Origin: Talaromyces rugulosus
Taxonomy: Eukaryota; Ascomycota; Eurotiomycetes; Eurotiales; Trichocomaceae
Direction: 5' to 3'
Assembly (NCBI RefSeq): GCF_013368755.1
Contig: NC_049566.1
Coordinates: forward strand, 4,774,001-4,838,000
Length of the DNA: 64,000 bases
This document shows positions 10,675 through 22,655 of this stretch, piece after piece. Position numbers and translations under genes: made by a program. The notes under the pieces are model-generated. The model was not told the origin of the DNA. It ran no database searches and was given only the letters and a program-made list of their open reading frames with translations. Position 1 is the stretch's first letter. The number at the start of each line of letters is the position of its first letter.

Positions 10675-12753
10675 CTAATCATTCCAATTTTCATGGAGAG
10701 TCGCAAGACCTCGATCATCAACCCTGCCCCCCTGCTTGATATAATTAGTAAGTGAGATCTCATCTGCACTTTCTTCTCTCTCCGTATATCCATTGCCAAA
10801 GTACTCAAATCTGTTCCTTCTCCCTTCGTCGAATCTTTCAAAGACAAAATCCTCCCAGCGGGGATCTCGACTAATATCGAATCTGTGGTGACCAGTGCCC
10901 GGCCATGAGAGCAATGGTCTCGATTTTCCAAATCCACTCTTCCACCACCCATCACATTCATCGTTAATCGTTTTATCGTCAAAAAATGATGTTATGACCT
11001 CATTGAACTCATCAGTGGCTTCTTGCGATGGGTATATATATTTGTAGCCTTGACTCTGGACTTTGCGAATCACTTTCGAGATATACGTTGCTGAGATCTC
11101 GGTTTGAAGTGGGAAAGTACCCCCCTGTCCGTTGGTGTTGGCCTTCGTATTCATAATACGTCAGATGACTTTATATTTAACAGGCCCAACATGTGAAAGG
11201 ATATAAAATAACATACGCTACAGACAGTAAAGTAATTCGGTACGAGAGGTGCCATGACACCAAAGTACGTTGCGGGATATCCGATCGGCCCATCGTCTGC
11301 CCAGTGTTTCCTCAAGTCCAACCCGTTCTTCCCGATAGTAGGGAACAAGGGGAGAAAGCCGTTCTTGAAACCCGTTGCAGCAATGATGATATCAACTGGT
11401 CTCTCTTTACCATCTGCAGTAACGAGTCCGGTTGCTGTAGCATGTGTAATTTCTGAATGATCAACATAGTCCACCTTATAACTTCGTATAGCGTCCACAT
11501 AACTTGCTGAAGGAATCGGGCGTTTGCACCCAGGCGCAAAATCGGGGACTAGACGATCAAACCAGCCTTTATCGCCACCTACTCGATTCCACAATGCTTC
11601 TTCAAATCTCTGTCGGATTTCATTGTTTTCTTTGCTGCCAGCAATACTACCTTGGTATCTTCCATGGAAGTTTTTCTCAATCGATCGGCGGTATTCTAGA
11701 TAGATTTCGGGGTGTTTTTCAAAACTTTCTTTTTCTGCTTCAGTGAATATGTGACCTCCCGGTGTGTCAGGGGTTGGTGTGACTAGGTTTGGAGCTAGAG
11801 CTGAAACAATCCACTGTTTTGACCTTACGTAGTGGTCAATATGTGCAGCTTTATCAAGGATATTTGTTAAAATTTGTTGGCCACTAGCCCCGTTACCAAT
11901 GACAGCCACCGATTTACCTTCCAATTGGCGTGTGAGATCGTCAGTCCACTGAGCAGTATGTGTATAGATGCCTTCGTATATCTTGTCGAGCCCTGGAATA
12001 TTAGGAAATTTAGGTTCATTCAAACGTCCAGCTGCTGAGACAAAGAAGTTTGCCGTTTCCGTGAAAATCTGCCCGGTATTCAGGTTTTTGACTTGAACAA
12101 CCCATTCACTAATGCCATCCGACCACACGGCTGAAAGTACCTCATGTCTCAATTGCAAATGTGTGTCGATCCCATATTCTTTGACGAGACTTTCGTAGTA
12201 GGCACGTATTTCAGCTCCTGACGCATAATACTCTGACCATTTATGGTTTGGAGCGAATGTAAGCTCTGTGAGATATAGGTATTTAGAGGGGAGGACCTCT
12301 GCCATTTCTTAGAATGATCCCACTTACGGTAACTATGAGATGGAATATCACATCTCACGCCGGGGTAACGATTCTGGGCCCATGTACCGCCCTATTAACA
12401 TCAATTAGATTCATCGCTGCTACCAAGCATTCGGCAATAAGGAGGGTACGGACAACCATTTCTTGTCGCTCAAACACTTTATAGGATGCATTTTTGACCT
12501 TTCTAGAAAGCAAAATTGACGCTGAAACGCCTCCGATTCCAGCACCAGCAATTATTATCTTTAGGGATAATCATGTTAGCCATAAATACCGAGCTATATA
12601 TTCCTTAAGGTGATCTGGGTTTACCTTAACCGGCGGTGCAGCGTTAAATGGTTCGTCTCTTGGTTTCCAAATTTTTTCGGACTTTCCAGCCGGTGCTGGA
12701 TGTGAGACTAGTGTTCGTTGTATCTGTGATAATCTTTCAATAGCTCGTGCCAT
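10675..12753 (-). CDS. Baeyer-Villiger-type flavin monooxygenase (5 exons, 604 aa)
   Basis: Class B FAD/NADPH monooxygenase, cyclohexanone/steroid monooxygenase-like. Exons on the minus strand: 12753-12625, 12558-12454, 12391-12328, 12265-11217 and 11142-10675, giving 605 codons. The FAD Rossmann motif is IIIAGAGIGG (about residues 44-53), followed by GGTWAQNRYPGVRCD. The Baeyer-Villiger fingerprint is YEGIYTHTAQW (196-206), and the NADPH motif is AVIGNGASG (220-228). Length is close to family norm. Such enzymes insert oxygen next to a ketone or oxidise soft heteroatoms such as sulfur and nitrogen. It lies between two transporter genes and probably acts on an imported or endogenous intermediate. 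The splice donor of intron 2 (GTCCGT) is weak but required for frame. Confidence 0.9.
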
Positions 12754-13448
12754 TGTGTTGAATAGGTAAATAAGATGTTTGGCTTCCCAAACATTGAGGA
12801 GAACAAAAATCGGTCGTATATGTATACTTATAAAGCACGAAGAGTGAGAATGCAGGCAGTAAATATCTTTATCATGGCAGTCTGTCCTTAAATTGATGAG
12901 TGGGATGCCCAAATCACGTCAGACAGAATGAGGATTGACAATATGTCTAAACCCCTCATTCATGGTATTTCGCTTGTTTGAGGGGTGATTAGAAATACAT
13001 CCACACGCTTAAAATCTACAACACTACTAGTTCGAGGTTCGTGTATGTTTTAATATCGGCCCTTGTGTTGCTCTTCGGTGTTTTCACCGCGGCCTTTTTT
13101 TCTTGTGGTTTTTTTTCGACAGGAGACACCCGAGAACAGACACATGACTTCCACTTACTAAAATGGTGTTTTATGCAACTGTTAAGCGTACTACCTGTGG
13201 GAAAGCTTATCTTGATTCTAGTTTTATAATTTGGTCTGCACTAGAGGAAGGTTGAGAAATATGGCACTATCACCAAGATATTATCTTATCAATTCTACGG
13301 ATATAATACCAGGCTCCAAATTGCCACGTATGTTGCTTCTGGTTTCATTCTATAGGTTTCTCAATGTGTGATGTCTCATATCACTCCGGGCATATCAAAA
13401 AGGTGAGAATTCTGTATATTAAATGTAATGAATGTGAACACCAACATA
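12754..13448. promoter_or_regulatory. upstream region of flavin monooxygenase gene
   Basis: 695 bp between the monooxygenase start and the stop of the next minus-strand gene. It must hold the monooxygenase promoter. No gene or distinct operator is seen. Confidence 0.4.
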
Positions 13449-15400
13449 TTATTCAAGATTTTGATTGTCCGGTTGAGATGTAACAGTTGCTGTGGATTTG
13501 GCGACGTGCTTCGTGTCGCTATTGCTTGAAATGATATTGGTTTCGTGACGACCATTTTGAGTGCCGCTATTATTAATACTTGGGATTTCATCCAGAGAAT
13601 GCTTCTTTCCTCTGTGCCGTCTCTCGATCGCTATTATTGCGATGACGTTGGTTAAGTACAATATGCTGATGATAAAGGCCTATAATTGGCGGTCAGCGCA
13701 AGCACACCTTGCTATTTATTACCAAGGAGCTTCAAGATAATCACTTACCCAAATATATCCGCCGAGGAAACGTGGACCCTTGGAAACAGGCCAAGCTACC
13801 AAGGGGACAACCAAGCTGGTGATCTCGCCTATTGTGTTATAAGTAGCCAGTGAGATGGCACGAACTTCGAGATCATGCGACAGAGCCTCTGCAGTCCAAG
13901 TGATAAGCACGGGGAGCACGCCCTCAGCCCAACCAATAGCAATGAACGCAAAAAATTTCAACCCGTTTGGAATGTCCCAGATGACAAGAAGTAAGTTCGC
14001 AAATGCGGCCAGTGAGGCAGAAAATATAATTGGCTCCCACCGATTTCCGCGCAAGTCTGAATAGTAGCAGTTGGCGATTGCAGAGAAGGCAGCAACAGCG
14101 TTTGTAATAGTGCCGATATCATTGACAAGCGGGATGGAGTATTTTTCTGGTTGCGACTTTAGCCATAAGATAAATGGGGTTCCAAGTCCGTAGATGGCGT
14201 TACAGAGGAGAACTAAACAGAGCACGAAAGCACCGAATTCCCATGATTTGAATATCCGCTTGATGAGACTGCGATTAATACCAGTTGATGGTTTGAAGCC
14301 TTCTTCTTCTAGTCGTCTGACGGCTAGTTTCTTTTCATCTTCTGTCAGGAATTTGGATTTCGTGCGCTCCGGGATATCAGGGAAGAAAGCAAAACCACTA
14401 TAAGCGTTAGCATCTATCAATCGATGCTCACAGAAACGAAAGAATGGTTTTACATGAAAGACACTGGTATGGTTATTACGGTGCAAATAATAAAAAGCCA
14501 TCTAGTGTGTTTTGTTAGTAGCCATGATGTATTCGCCAAAGATCCATACCTCCAACCCGCAAGTCCCCCAACACCACTCAAATTCGTATATGCCGCAGCC
14601 TGCAAATAACCACTAATCATCTGGCCGATTGGGTTTGCAATCCAAAAAAGAGCATTTCTTCTACCCAATTCTCCTTTGCGGTACCATCTGTTTAAACAAG
14701 TCAGTTATTTCCGCTATTCTGTTTATTTATAAGATAGATAATTATCGTACGAGTTAACAATGTGCACCAGCCCTACGTAACAAGACGTGGCACTGAGACC
14801 GACAAAAAATCTCATGACAATGAGCTGATTGTAGGTTTTCACAAAGGCAGTGCCGAGTGTGAAGATGCCCCAGAATATTTCGATGGCGGGAAGATAATAT
14901 TGAGATCTTCGTGATAATATGTTATCATCTTCAGGTTCTCCCATACGCAAGCGATTCGATTGTTACTTACGGGTATTTCGTGATAAGAATGTTGCTGGGA
15001 ATCTGGAAGATACAATATCCAGTTTCGACTAGTAGATGAAAGCATCAGTAACAGTTGTATAGCTATTTTTGTGTATCATCTTATCAGGGGAGTCTACAAG
15101 CCGCGTTAACATAATTAAGTCTGTTTCCATAGAGGTCAAGATCCTCTTGCATGCCAGATACATATGCATTTGCTGCGGTACCATAAAGCGTCAGCATGTA
15201 TTGGTAAGTTGGGACAGACAAAGAGGTAAGAAGATTCTCTTACTGAGAGCAGTAATATCTAGATATTTGGCGAAGAAAGAGAGACAGGCATAAACAAGCA
15301 CAAGGGAGTCTATTTTGAATATAAGAACCTTCTCTTCATGGGTTATGCCTTTTGGATACCAGTGGATGGCATCACCGAAACGGATTAATAGGGCCTTCAT
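13449..15400 (-). CDS. Dal5/allantoate-permease-family MFS transporter (8 exons, 503 aa)
   Basis: Anion:cation symporter of the fungal Dal5 family, plasma membrane. Exons on the minus strand: 15400-15244, 15172-15098, 15028-14971, 14906-14751, 14687-14550, 14501-14454, 14397-13749 and 13679-13449, giving 504 codons. Typical pieces are GNRLNYVNAAFETGYCIFQI in the first transmembrane region, FVGLSATSCYVGLVHIVNSW, the central FFPDIPERTKSKFL segment and IGWAEGVLPVLITWTAE in the second half. The C-terminal tail is hydrophilic and rich in Ser, Asn and Thr. The family carries allantoate, ureidosuccinate, vitamins and, in yeast Soa1, sulfonates and related sulfur anions. It is divergent from an FMN monooxygenase and near a Jlp1-like dioxygenase, which makes a sulfonate-type substrate attractive. 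That assignment is inference. Confidence 0.88.
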
Positions 15401-16076
15401 TCTAACAGATTCTTAGTGGCGCCCTGATGGAAACCTAAGTCAATGCATTTTCTTCCTAGATACAGCTAAGTATATATGGGTGCATTAACATGAATTTGAG
15501 CGCTTACGTAGGTGATAGATACAGAGTGATAATTGACGCATGTGTCATAATACCACGCGTTGTCGGTGACTACGCCGACAAAACTTTCTAAATGAAGGCT
15601 CTTGTATCCACCACTAGTGATGAAAACTGAAATCAATGATTACCTACGGAGTAGATGTTCTTGTACTTACACGGCCGCTAATGCAAAAATTACCATGATA
15701 GGAAAAACATACATTACCTATCCGATTTTTGTTTTACGTGCTTTGGGCATATACTGTCGCCATTTGTAAAGGTTTAATATGTAGTGCATATGTTGAGGTA
15801 TAAGTGAAGCGGGGTTCGAAGAAGTTGTTTTGTGTAGCAATCATTATTAGTACTGACAGTTTGCGATAACATATCAATAGCCCGATGGAGAATAATCATA
15901 GCAGATGGCGTGACCAGCACGTCAGCCGAGTATACCATTGTCTCACAATACTCAACCCTCCTATGTTGTCGAGTATAGAAAGCAAAATTATTTAATGCAA
16001 AGAACATTACTTAAATAAATATAACAGTGTTACGAGAAGCAAAATACCAAATAATTTGCCGAATCGAAATATTACA
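15401..16076. promoter_or_regulatory. shared divergent promoter, Dal5-type porter | FMN monooxygenase
   Basis: 676-bp gap between divergent starts. CGGCCG occurs near 15672-15677. No convincing gene is present; the small minus-strand ORF around 15774-16007 lacks features. Confidence 0.4.
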
Positions 16077-17722
16077 ATGGCTGAAAAACAGGAAACCGTC
16101 ACAGACAATGCTATTGCGCCAGAGACGGCATCTGTAATCCCAGGCAAGAAAAAGCGCATCCATTTAAATGGATTTGATATGTTTACAGTCAGTCACCTAT
16201 CGTTTGGGCAATGGCGCAACCCGAAAGACCGCGCAAAAACCAAACGTCGAGATATCTCATACTGGACGGATCTAGCCAGGATTCTAGAAAAGGGAGAGTT
16301 CACTGCACTCTTTCTAGCGGATACATATGGTCTGTACGACACCTATAAAGGAAGCTCTGAAACCTCGCTACGATATGGGGTTCAGGTGCCAATGGGGGAT
16401 CCTTCTATTGTAAGATAAATAGATGAGAGCCATTTCCGCTGACTAAACTAACAATGTCTCTGAACAGCCTATTACTGCCATGGCATCGGTAACTGAGAAT
16501 CTCGGGTTTGCAATTACCACGTCGACTTCCTATGAAGCGCCGTATGTTGTCGCGAAACGGTTTTCTACCTTGGACCACTTGACCAGAGGACGTTTTGGTT
16601 GGAATATTGTCACATCCTGGAAAGCGTCCGCATCAACGGCTGTATGTTGTTAGTTCTGACGAGAAATCATGGAATATATCGCTAACACTTCTATAGCTTG
16701 GATTACCCTTGGTCGAGCACGATAAGCGTTACGAAATCGCGGATGAATATTTACGTGTATTATACAAGTTCGTACATTTTATTTTATGATCTCTTTTGAG
16801 TCGTAAGAATTTATGTCAGTGGTTAACATTCACTAGACTCTGGGAAGGGAGTTGGGCCGACGACGCCTTGAAAGAGGACGCCGAAACAGCCGAATACGCC
16901 GACCCAAGTCGGATCAAGACTGTACATCATCACGGAGACAACTTCCATCTCGACGGAGTGCATATTCTTGATCCATCACCTCAACGAACGCCATTCCTTT
17001 TTCAAGCGGGGACATCCCCAGCAGGTATCGCGTTCGGAACAGCTCATGCAGAAGGAATTTTTGTCTCTGCAATCTCACCAGAAGCTCTAGCTCCAAGAGT
17101 TAAGACAATTCGTGAGGAAGCTGCAAAACGAGGCCGTGATCCAGCCTCAATCAAGATTTTCCCCTTGCTTACCCCCATCATTGGCCGCACCGAGGAAGAA
17201 GCCAAGGAGAAATATGAAGAGGCACTGAAACATGCAAACTTTGAGGCGGGTCTCACCTTTTGGTCAGGAAGTAGTGGAATTGACTTGAGTCAATTTGATC
17301 TTGACCAAGAAATCAGACCTACGGATGTCACTGTTGACGCGCGGGTACATTCCACTCTAACACATTTGCAGCATACAAGCCCAGACATTCCTGCTTGGAC
17401 TCCAAGAAACATCGGGAAATGGATTGCACTCGGCGCCAATGGGCCTCTTTCAGTCGGCACACCCGAAAAAATTGCTGATTTGCTAGAACGATGGGTTGAT
17501 GTCGCTGATGTCGATGGGTTCAATATTGGTTACATTATATCCCCCGGCTCCTTTGAAGATGTAGTCGAGCTACTGGTCCCGGAATTAAAGAGGAGAGGTT
17601 TATACGATCCCCTCCCAGAAAGAAGTACACTCAGAGAGAGGATATATGGAGTCGGCCAGAAAGGTTTACGAGATGATCATCTCGGAAGTAGATATAGGTT
17701 TGACGTGTATGATGGAAACTAG
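16077..17722 (+). CDS. FMN-dependent LLM-class monooxygenase, NtaA/SnaA/DszA type (4 exons, 487 aa)
   Basis: Luciferase-like flavin monooxygenase that uses FMNH2 from a separate reductase. Exons are 16077-16409, 16468-16641, 16697-16767 and 16837-17722, giving 488 codons. Signatures are an N-terminal FGQWRNPKDRA, FTALFLADTYG, the GRFGWNIVTSWKASA motif and YEIADEYLRVLYKLWEG, all standard for the NtaA/DszA subfamily. Known members open C-S or C-N bonds (dibenzothiophene sulfone, nitrilotriacetate) or oxidise related heteroatom compounds. The start at 16077 (MAEKQETV) follows an in-frame ATG at 16056. Intron 3 has a GTTCGT donor that is weak but keeps the frame. No partner reductase is visible nearby, so reduced FMN must come from elsewhere. 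Family is certain, substrate unknown. Confidence 0.91.
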
Positions 17723-18477
17723 CATGCATCTACACCAACATTGAACTGGTGTAACCTCGTCAACATATATTACACTTCAATGCTTGTTAAATCAATTGAT
17801 ATATATTATATCACAATAACTGTTCAAATTGTCCATATTTCCTCATTTGTAAAAACGTTTGAGCAAGATCATCGCACCTGTATTTACTCATTAAACAGAC
17901 GCCGATTGACATGCGGTTTCGTCCTTTACTGATTATACTGCTGAGCATTGTTGATCACGTATCCTTAGCGCGCTGTGACCCCGTGCGGGGTACATAGGAT
18001 GCTAGTAAATCACATCGTCGGCCAAGTACCTGACGCGACATCAAGAGTCGGGTTATTATAATGATGCTATCCAGCACCGAAAGCACCTAATGCCCCGCCA
18101 ACCACTTTTTCACATGCCACACTTTGTGGCAGCCGCTCCGCACATTGATTGGCGCTGAAGCTGGCATCAACACGCAATTCCCATCGCCTCGCATGCAATA
18201 AGGCTAGAATGCTGAATATAGAGTCAAAATCCAGCACGACAGCAAACGCGGGTCCACGGTTGCCGCTTGATCCGGCGAGTCACTCCCCAAATTATGGATT
18301 GATTAGGACGTTATGCGCCTTCCTCGGTCAAATATAAGTACCTATGGTACGGAGTACTTCAGTCATCATTACTGTCATTCAACTGTCACGTGAACAAGGA
18401 AGAAAACCCTGGGTTCAAACAGCACCTGATTCACCTCGACTACTCCGCAGCAGACCGTTAAAAAGACCCGAAGAAGT
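17723..18477. promoter_or_regulatory. upstream region of Jlp1-like dioxygenase gene
   Basis: 755 bp without a gene, between tandem plus-strand genes. It contains the 3' end of the FMN monooxygenase and the promoter of the next TauD gene, including the E-box described separately. Confidence 0.45.
18386..18393. promoter_or_regulatory. TCACGTGA E-box upstream of Jlp1-like gene
   Basis: Perfect palindromic TCACGTGA, 85 bp upstream of the dioxygenase ATG. In yeast this is the core bound by Cbf1, which acts with Met regulators at sulfur-assimilation promoters. bHLH proteins with other roles bind similar boxes, so the link to sulfur control is inference. Confidence 0.4.
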
Positions 18478-19803
18478 ATGGCTCCGTCAGTTGCAGTGGC
18501 TCCAGAGGGGACTGCTCCGGTTACTGTTCCTGTAAAGTCAGTACCTGAGAATACAACTGAAAGCAAGCCAAAGATTCGGAGAGTCATCGACGAGGAGGAA
18601 AATACGACCGCCACTGTGAGTTTCTTCTCTAGTTATGGCTTTTTTTACCAAGGACTTGTTCAAATGTTCATTAGCAATTACTAATACGCACTGTCTTTGC
18701 AGTACCCTCACTACCTTCCGACCTGGGACCACGGCGAGAAATATCCACCTCTCGAGCCGTTCAGCCACATCGAGCATGGCAGGGATGCTGACCCGAGCTT
18801 CAAGGATCTTCTCCCAGAGGGATCAACTATCGACAAACTCACACCAACAATCGGCTCGGAGGTACGTGGAGTACAACTTCACAAACTCTCTGCAGCTGGC
18901 AAAGATCAACTAGCTCTCCTTGTTGCACAACGCAAAGTAGTTGCATTCCGTGACCAGGAATTTGCCGACCTTCCCATAAAAGAGGCACTTGACTTTGGTG
19001 GCTATTTTGGTCGTCATCATATTCACCCTACCAGCGGTTCTCCTGATGGATATCCCGAGATTCATCTTGTGTACCGGAAGGGAACGGACGGCGAAGTCGA
19101 GGCTTTCTTCGCCAATCGCAACAGTAGTGTTCAATGGCACTCTGATGTGTCATACGAGAAACAGCCCCCGGGAACTACATTCTTATACATTCTAGACTCT
19201 CCAGAAGTGGGCGGTGACACTGCCTTTACAAACCAAGTTGAGGCATATAATCGCCTCTCGCCTGCTATACAGCAGCGGTTGCATGGTCTGAAAGCCGTTC
19301 ACTCTGGCCATGAACAGGCTGAGTTCAGCAGAAGCCGCGGTGGCGTGGTGAGACGAGAGCCCGTTCAAACCGAGCATCCGCTTGTGCGTACTCATCCTGT
19401 AACTGGAGAGAAAGCTCTTTACGTCAACAGTGGCTGTAAGTACTGATATTATTTTGATGAGTTACCTTAAGTTTATTTAACTAACATGACCTTTAGTTAC
19501 GCGAAGTATTGTGGGGCTTAAGAAGGAGGAGAGCGAAGCCTTGTTGGGATTTCTATTAAATCATATCGGCCGTGGAATCGACTATCAGGCCCGTGTGAGA
19601 TGGGCACCGAAAACTGTAGTCGTTTGGGATGTAAGTCTGCTCATTGCATCTATTATAAGTCACAAATCAGAAACTGACAAATTCACCAGAACCGTGTTAC
19701 TGTGCACTCTGCAATCTTCGATTGGATAACAGGAGAACGTCGACATTTGGCACGTATCACACCACAGGCTGAACGCCCTTATGAAACACCATATGGGGGT
19801 TGA
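18478..19803 (+). CDS. Jlp1-like sulfonate/taurine 2-oxoglutarate dioxygenase (4 exons, 372 aa)
   Basis: TauD-family enzyme closest in motif pattern to yeast Jlp1, which releases sulfite from sulfonates. Exons are 18478-18615, 18703-19435, 19497-19630 and 19690-19803, giving 373 codons. The iron motif is VQWHSDVSYE (His192, Asp194), followed by the family-typical QPPGTTFLYILDSPEVGGDT; the distal His is 341 in NRVTVHSAI, and Arg357 in HLARITPQ is the 2-OG ligand. THPVTGEKALYVNSGF is also a family hallmark. The N-terminal 45 residues are low-complexity and rich in Val, Pro and Thr. It follows the FMN monooxygenase on the same strand. Sulfonate as substrate class is a reasonable inference from family membership; the exact substrate is unknown. 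Confidence 0.92.
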
Positions 19804-20325
19804 AATATGAGGTATGAATGAAAAAAAAAAGTAGATCCTATATCCATATACAACATTTCTACATATGATTCCTACATTGATGTCTGTGAATGCATATAAT
19901 GTGTTGAACATATGTATGGCTAGTCTATTCTTTAAACCTAAAATAAAAAGACATATCGATAATGAAGGAGTTGCATGGTATCCTAAGCGGGAGGATGGGA
20001 TTAAATTGACCCGTGGCATTCTTCGTATTTACATGTATCCATAGAAACTCTTTCGACTTGCTAACGTCGTCTAACATCGTAGGGAAGACATTATAATTAA
20101 TTAGAACGCAGTCGGTCTAGTTTGTGAATTTTCTTTCTAATCCACCTACAACCTCTTCTAGAAGTATAAGCTTGACAAATATTTGGATATGAGGACTAGC
20201 TAGTTGGTTAATGTCTTGTCAGGGAGGAAATGGTGTATTCTTGGAGCAAACTTGCAACGGCAATGGCCTTCGACTTTAACAAGAAATTGATTTAGCCGTG
20301 CACCCAAGGCTAGGTTAAGTGTATC

Positions 20326-20369
<44 letters not shown>

Positions 20370-22283
20370 ATGTCATTAATCTGATATAGCTAGCTTCTAT
20401 CAATTGATACTATTATCATTATATAATATTGAGGCAAAAAACGTCCTGAATTATCGCGTATCCTCCCCAAATTTGCCAGTTTATATCGCGTTGTGCACGG
20501 ATATACCTTGTCCCTGCAATAAAAAGCTAAATATGATTCGGTGAAGATATAATGTTCAAGATAGTGACTGGCGGGGTTTATACATGTAAAGGAACTCTGT
20601 CAGCAACTCAGACGGTTCTGGATTAGCGGCGTTTTCTGCCATCCAGATGGTAGGTTCTGTGTTGAAATAATCAGCAAGGGAAAAACTTCTGCTTCTTAGA
20701 TTCCACGTCTCTGACAAGAGCAGAAGCGATTACTGCTCTGTTGTGAGAAAACCTGGTTGTTCTTGTAGCTGAAGGAAGAATGCTGGGTTGAGCTGAACTG
20801 CAGTGAACACGCCAGGAGGTTGTTGGTTTGTGGAGGCGGCCTTGCTAGTGGCACGCCTGGCCATGGTTTGTTTCTCCCCTGTAGCGTCTGTTAATTGGTA
20901 TATAACCACAGGCCTCGCTTATACAAAGTAAAAGCTGGTATGAAATATCGCCTCAATCAACAGTGCAGTCTTTGGTGACTAACCTATCTAACAAGTGGTG
21001 ATATAGAGTTGCTATCACTTGCAAAACTTATTGTATATATAAAATTAAGATAGGCTATAAAAAGAAGATTCTATGATATTATTCTAATTTTACTAATAGA
21101 TCGTCAATATCTGCTCTAAAAGTATAATAGAATATTCCTATGTAGTAGCTGCATCTATAAGTATTATATGTTATCAGCACATTAATCAAGACTTATTAAC
21201 AGCTACAGATCATTTTTTTTTCTTGCTCCTACCAAGGTCTATCATAAAGAGTGGATAGAAAAAGGGGCAAGACAAAGTCAAATCAATGGTGAGCAAGAAA
21301 GTAATAATGTATTTAATGATCAATCGCCTCACTCATTAACCTCCCAAATAGATTTATTCCAAACACAAATTCAACCCCATCCAATAAGGATCTACAACGC
21401 TCAATATCAGAGATTTCTAGGGATTTTGCCGTTCCTTTTCGACAATCTAGAAAATGAGCCATTATCCACAAGTTAAACACCAGACCAAGTTACAGGACTC
21501 ACAGTGGTCCCTAATCAAAAACCGCCCACCCAATTCAGGAAACGCCAGGCATATGGCCTTAGAGAGATTAACTATTATACTGAAGGAACCAAGTTTTACA
21601 GTTCTATAGGTATATTTTACTTTCTCTTTTAACTTTGCTCACAGGCACACTCTAGAAAGTTTTAAGAAATAAGGATAGACATAGATCAAAGAGACATTAA
21701 AATAAGTATTTCTAATATATCAGTTATGAACCTTTTATATAGTTTTAAATACTCTTTAATTAATAATAAGGGCTAATTCTATAGAAATTACCTTCCTCTA
21801 ACTACTATATCTAACTTTCATACCCTAAATAAATTATCTTAAGGCTGGTTAGCTTTAAACTCTGAAGCAAAAGTAATATAGAAGATTAAAATCAAGCAAG
21901 AATATCTTTTTCTGTACTTTCAAAACTTATATTATATATATCTAATCCTACACCAGCCTATATTCTTCTATTATTATTAAATAGAAATCTGGTTACTCTT
22001 ACCAGCTAGAATTTCTTATACTTAAATTCGCACCAGATTTCTAGCCCTCTTTAATATAGTTCTCATCTTAGGTACTATTACTGCAGAAGAGACTTCTCTA
22101 CTTATTTGGGATAGCACAGTTCAAATTATTAGAAAAATTAAGCAGCATAAATACATTAATGAGACTAAATCTAGAGATATCTTTCCTCTAATACGTGCAG
22201 CATAGGTATTTTTTGAGAGAGCAAAGTACCATCTTAGTGACATCTATGAGTTGAGCTCCCTGGACACTGTCCAAACTTATTTC
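19804..22283. other. repeat-rich intergenic DNA with RIP-like AT tract
   Basis: About 2.5 kb without an intact gene. The first part is the 3' end of the dioxygenase. From about 20,970 to 22,280 the DNA is strongly AT-rich, full of TA steps and stops in all frames, as expected for a transposon destroyed by repeat-induced point mutation. This tract abuts the broken end of an amidase gene at 22,284. Confidence 0.6.
20326..20399. repeat. (AGT)n microsatellite with conserved flank, copy 1
   Basis: About 15 AGT units (20326-20369) are followed by a non-repetitive flank ending TAGCTAGCTTCT. The same arrangement recurs at 57444-57507, so the microsatellite and flank belong to one dispersed repeat rather than to an isolated slippage tract. 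Confidence 0.7.
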
Positions 22284-22655
22284 TTATGGTGATTCATTAT
22301 TTACCTTCACTATGATCGGGATCCTAAGTAATGGGCCGTGGATATTGTTGGCCATTCTTTCGACATCTCTGGTTTTGGCCATCTCAATGAGGGTCTCATA
22401 AGGGACGACATTCATGACGGCTTGCAGGCCGAAGCCTTGGGTGTTATCCAGTTCAATACGACGTACACGCTCCTTGACAAGCTGGAGGCTGGTGATGGAT
22501 CGGTTTTGCAGCTGTTGGGAGATCTGCTCGGCTGTTGCGGTTAGGAGGTCCACCGAGGGAGGAAGATAACGGTTTCTGTGAACATCTTCACCAAACCATG
22601 TGACTGTTATAGCCAGAACGAGGAATAAAAACGCGAAGGAGAATAGACGAATCAT
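22284..22655 (-). pseudogene. amidase (AS family), 5' fragment only
   Basis: The 123-residue frame starts with a hydrophobic signal or membrane anchor (residues 1-20), then matches the N-terminus of fungal amidase-signature enzymes, ending in LLRIPIIVKVNNE. The Lys in PIIVK corresponds to the catalytic lysine of the Ser-cisSer-Lys triad; both serines and the rest of the roughly 500-residue enzyme are missing. The frame stops exactly where the AT-rich degraded repeat begins, so a transposon insertion or deletion followed by mutation probably removed the 3' part. Unless an undetected exon lies beyond the repeat, this cannot be an active amidase. Confidence 0.7.

Noticed and set aside
20200..20403. 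ORF encoding a poly-Thr run
   Set aside because: It is the translated (AGT)n microsatellite.
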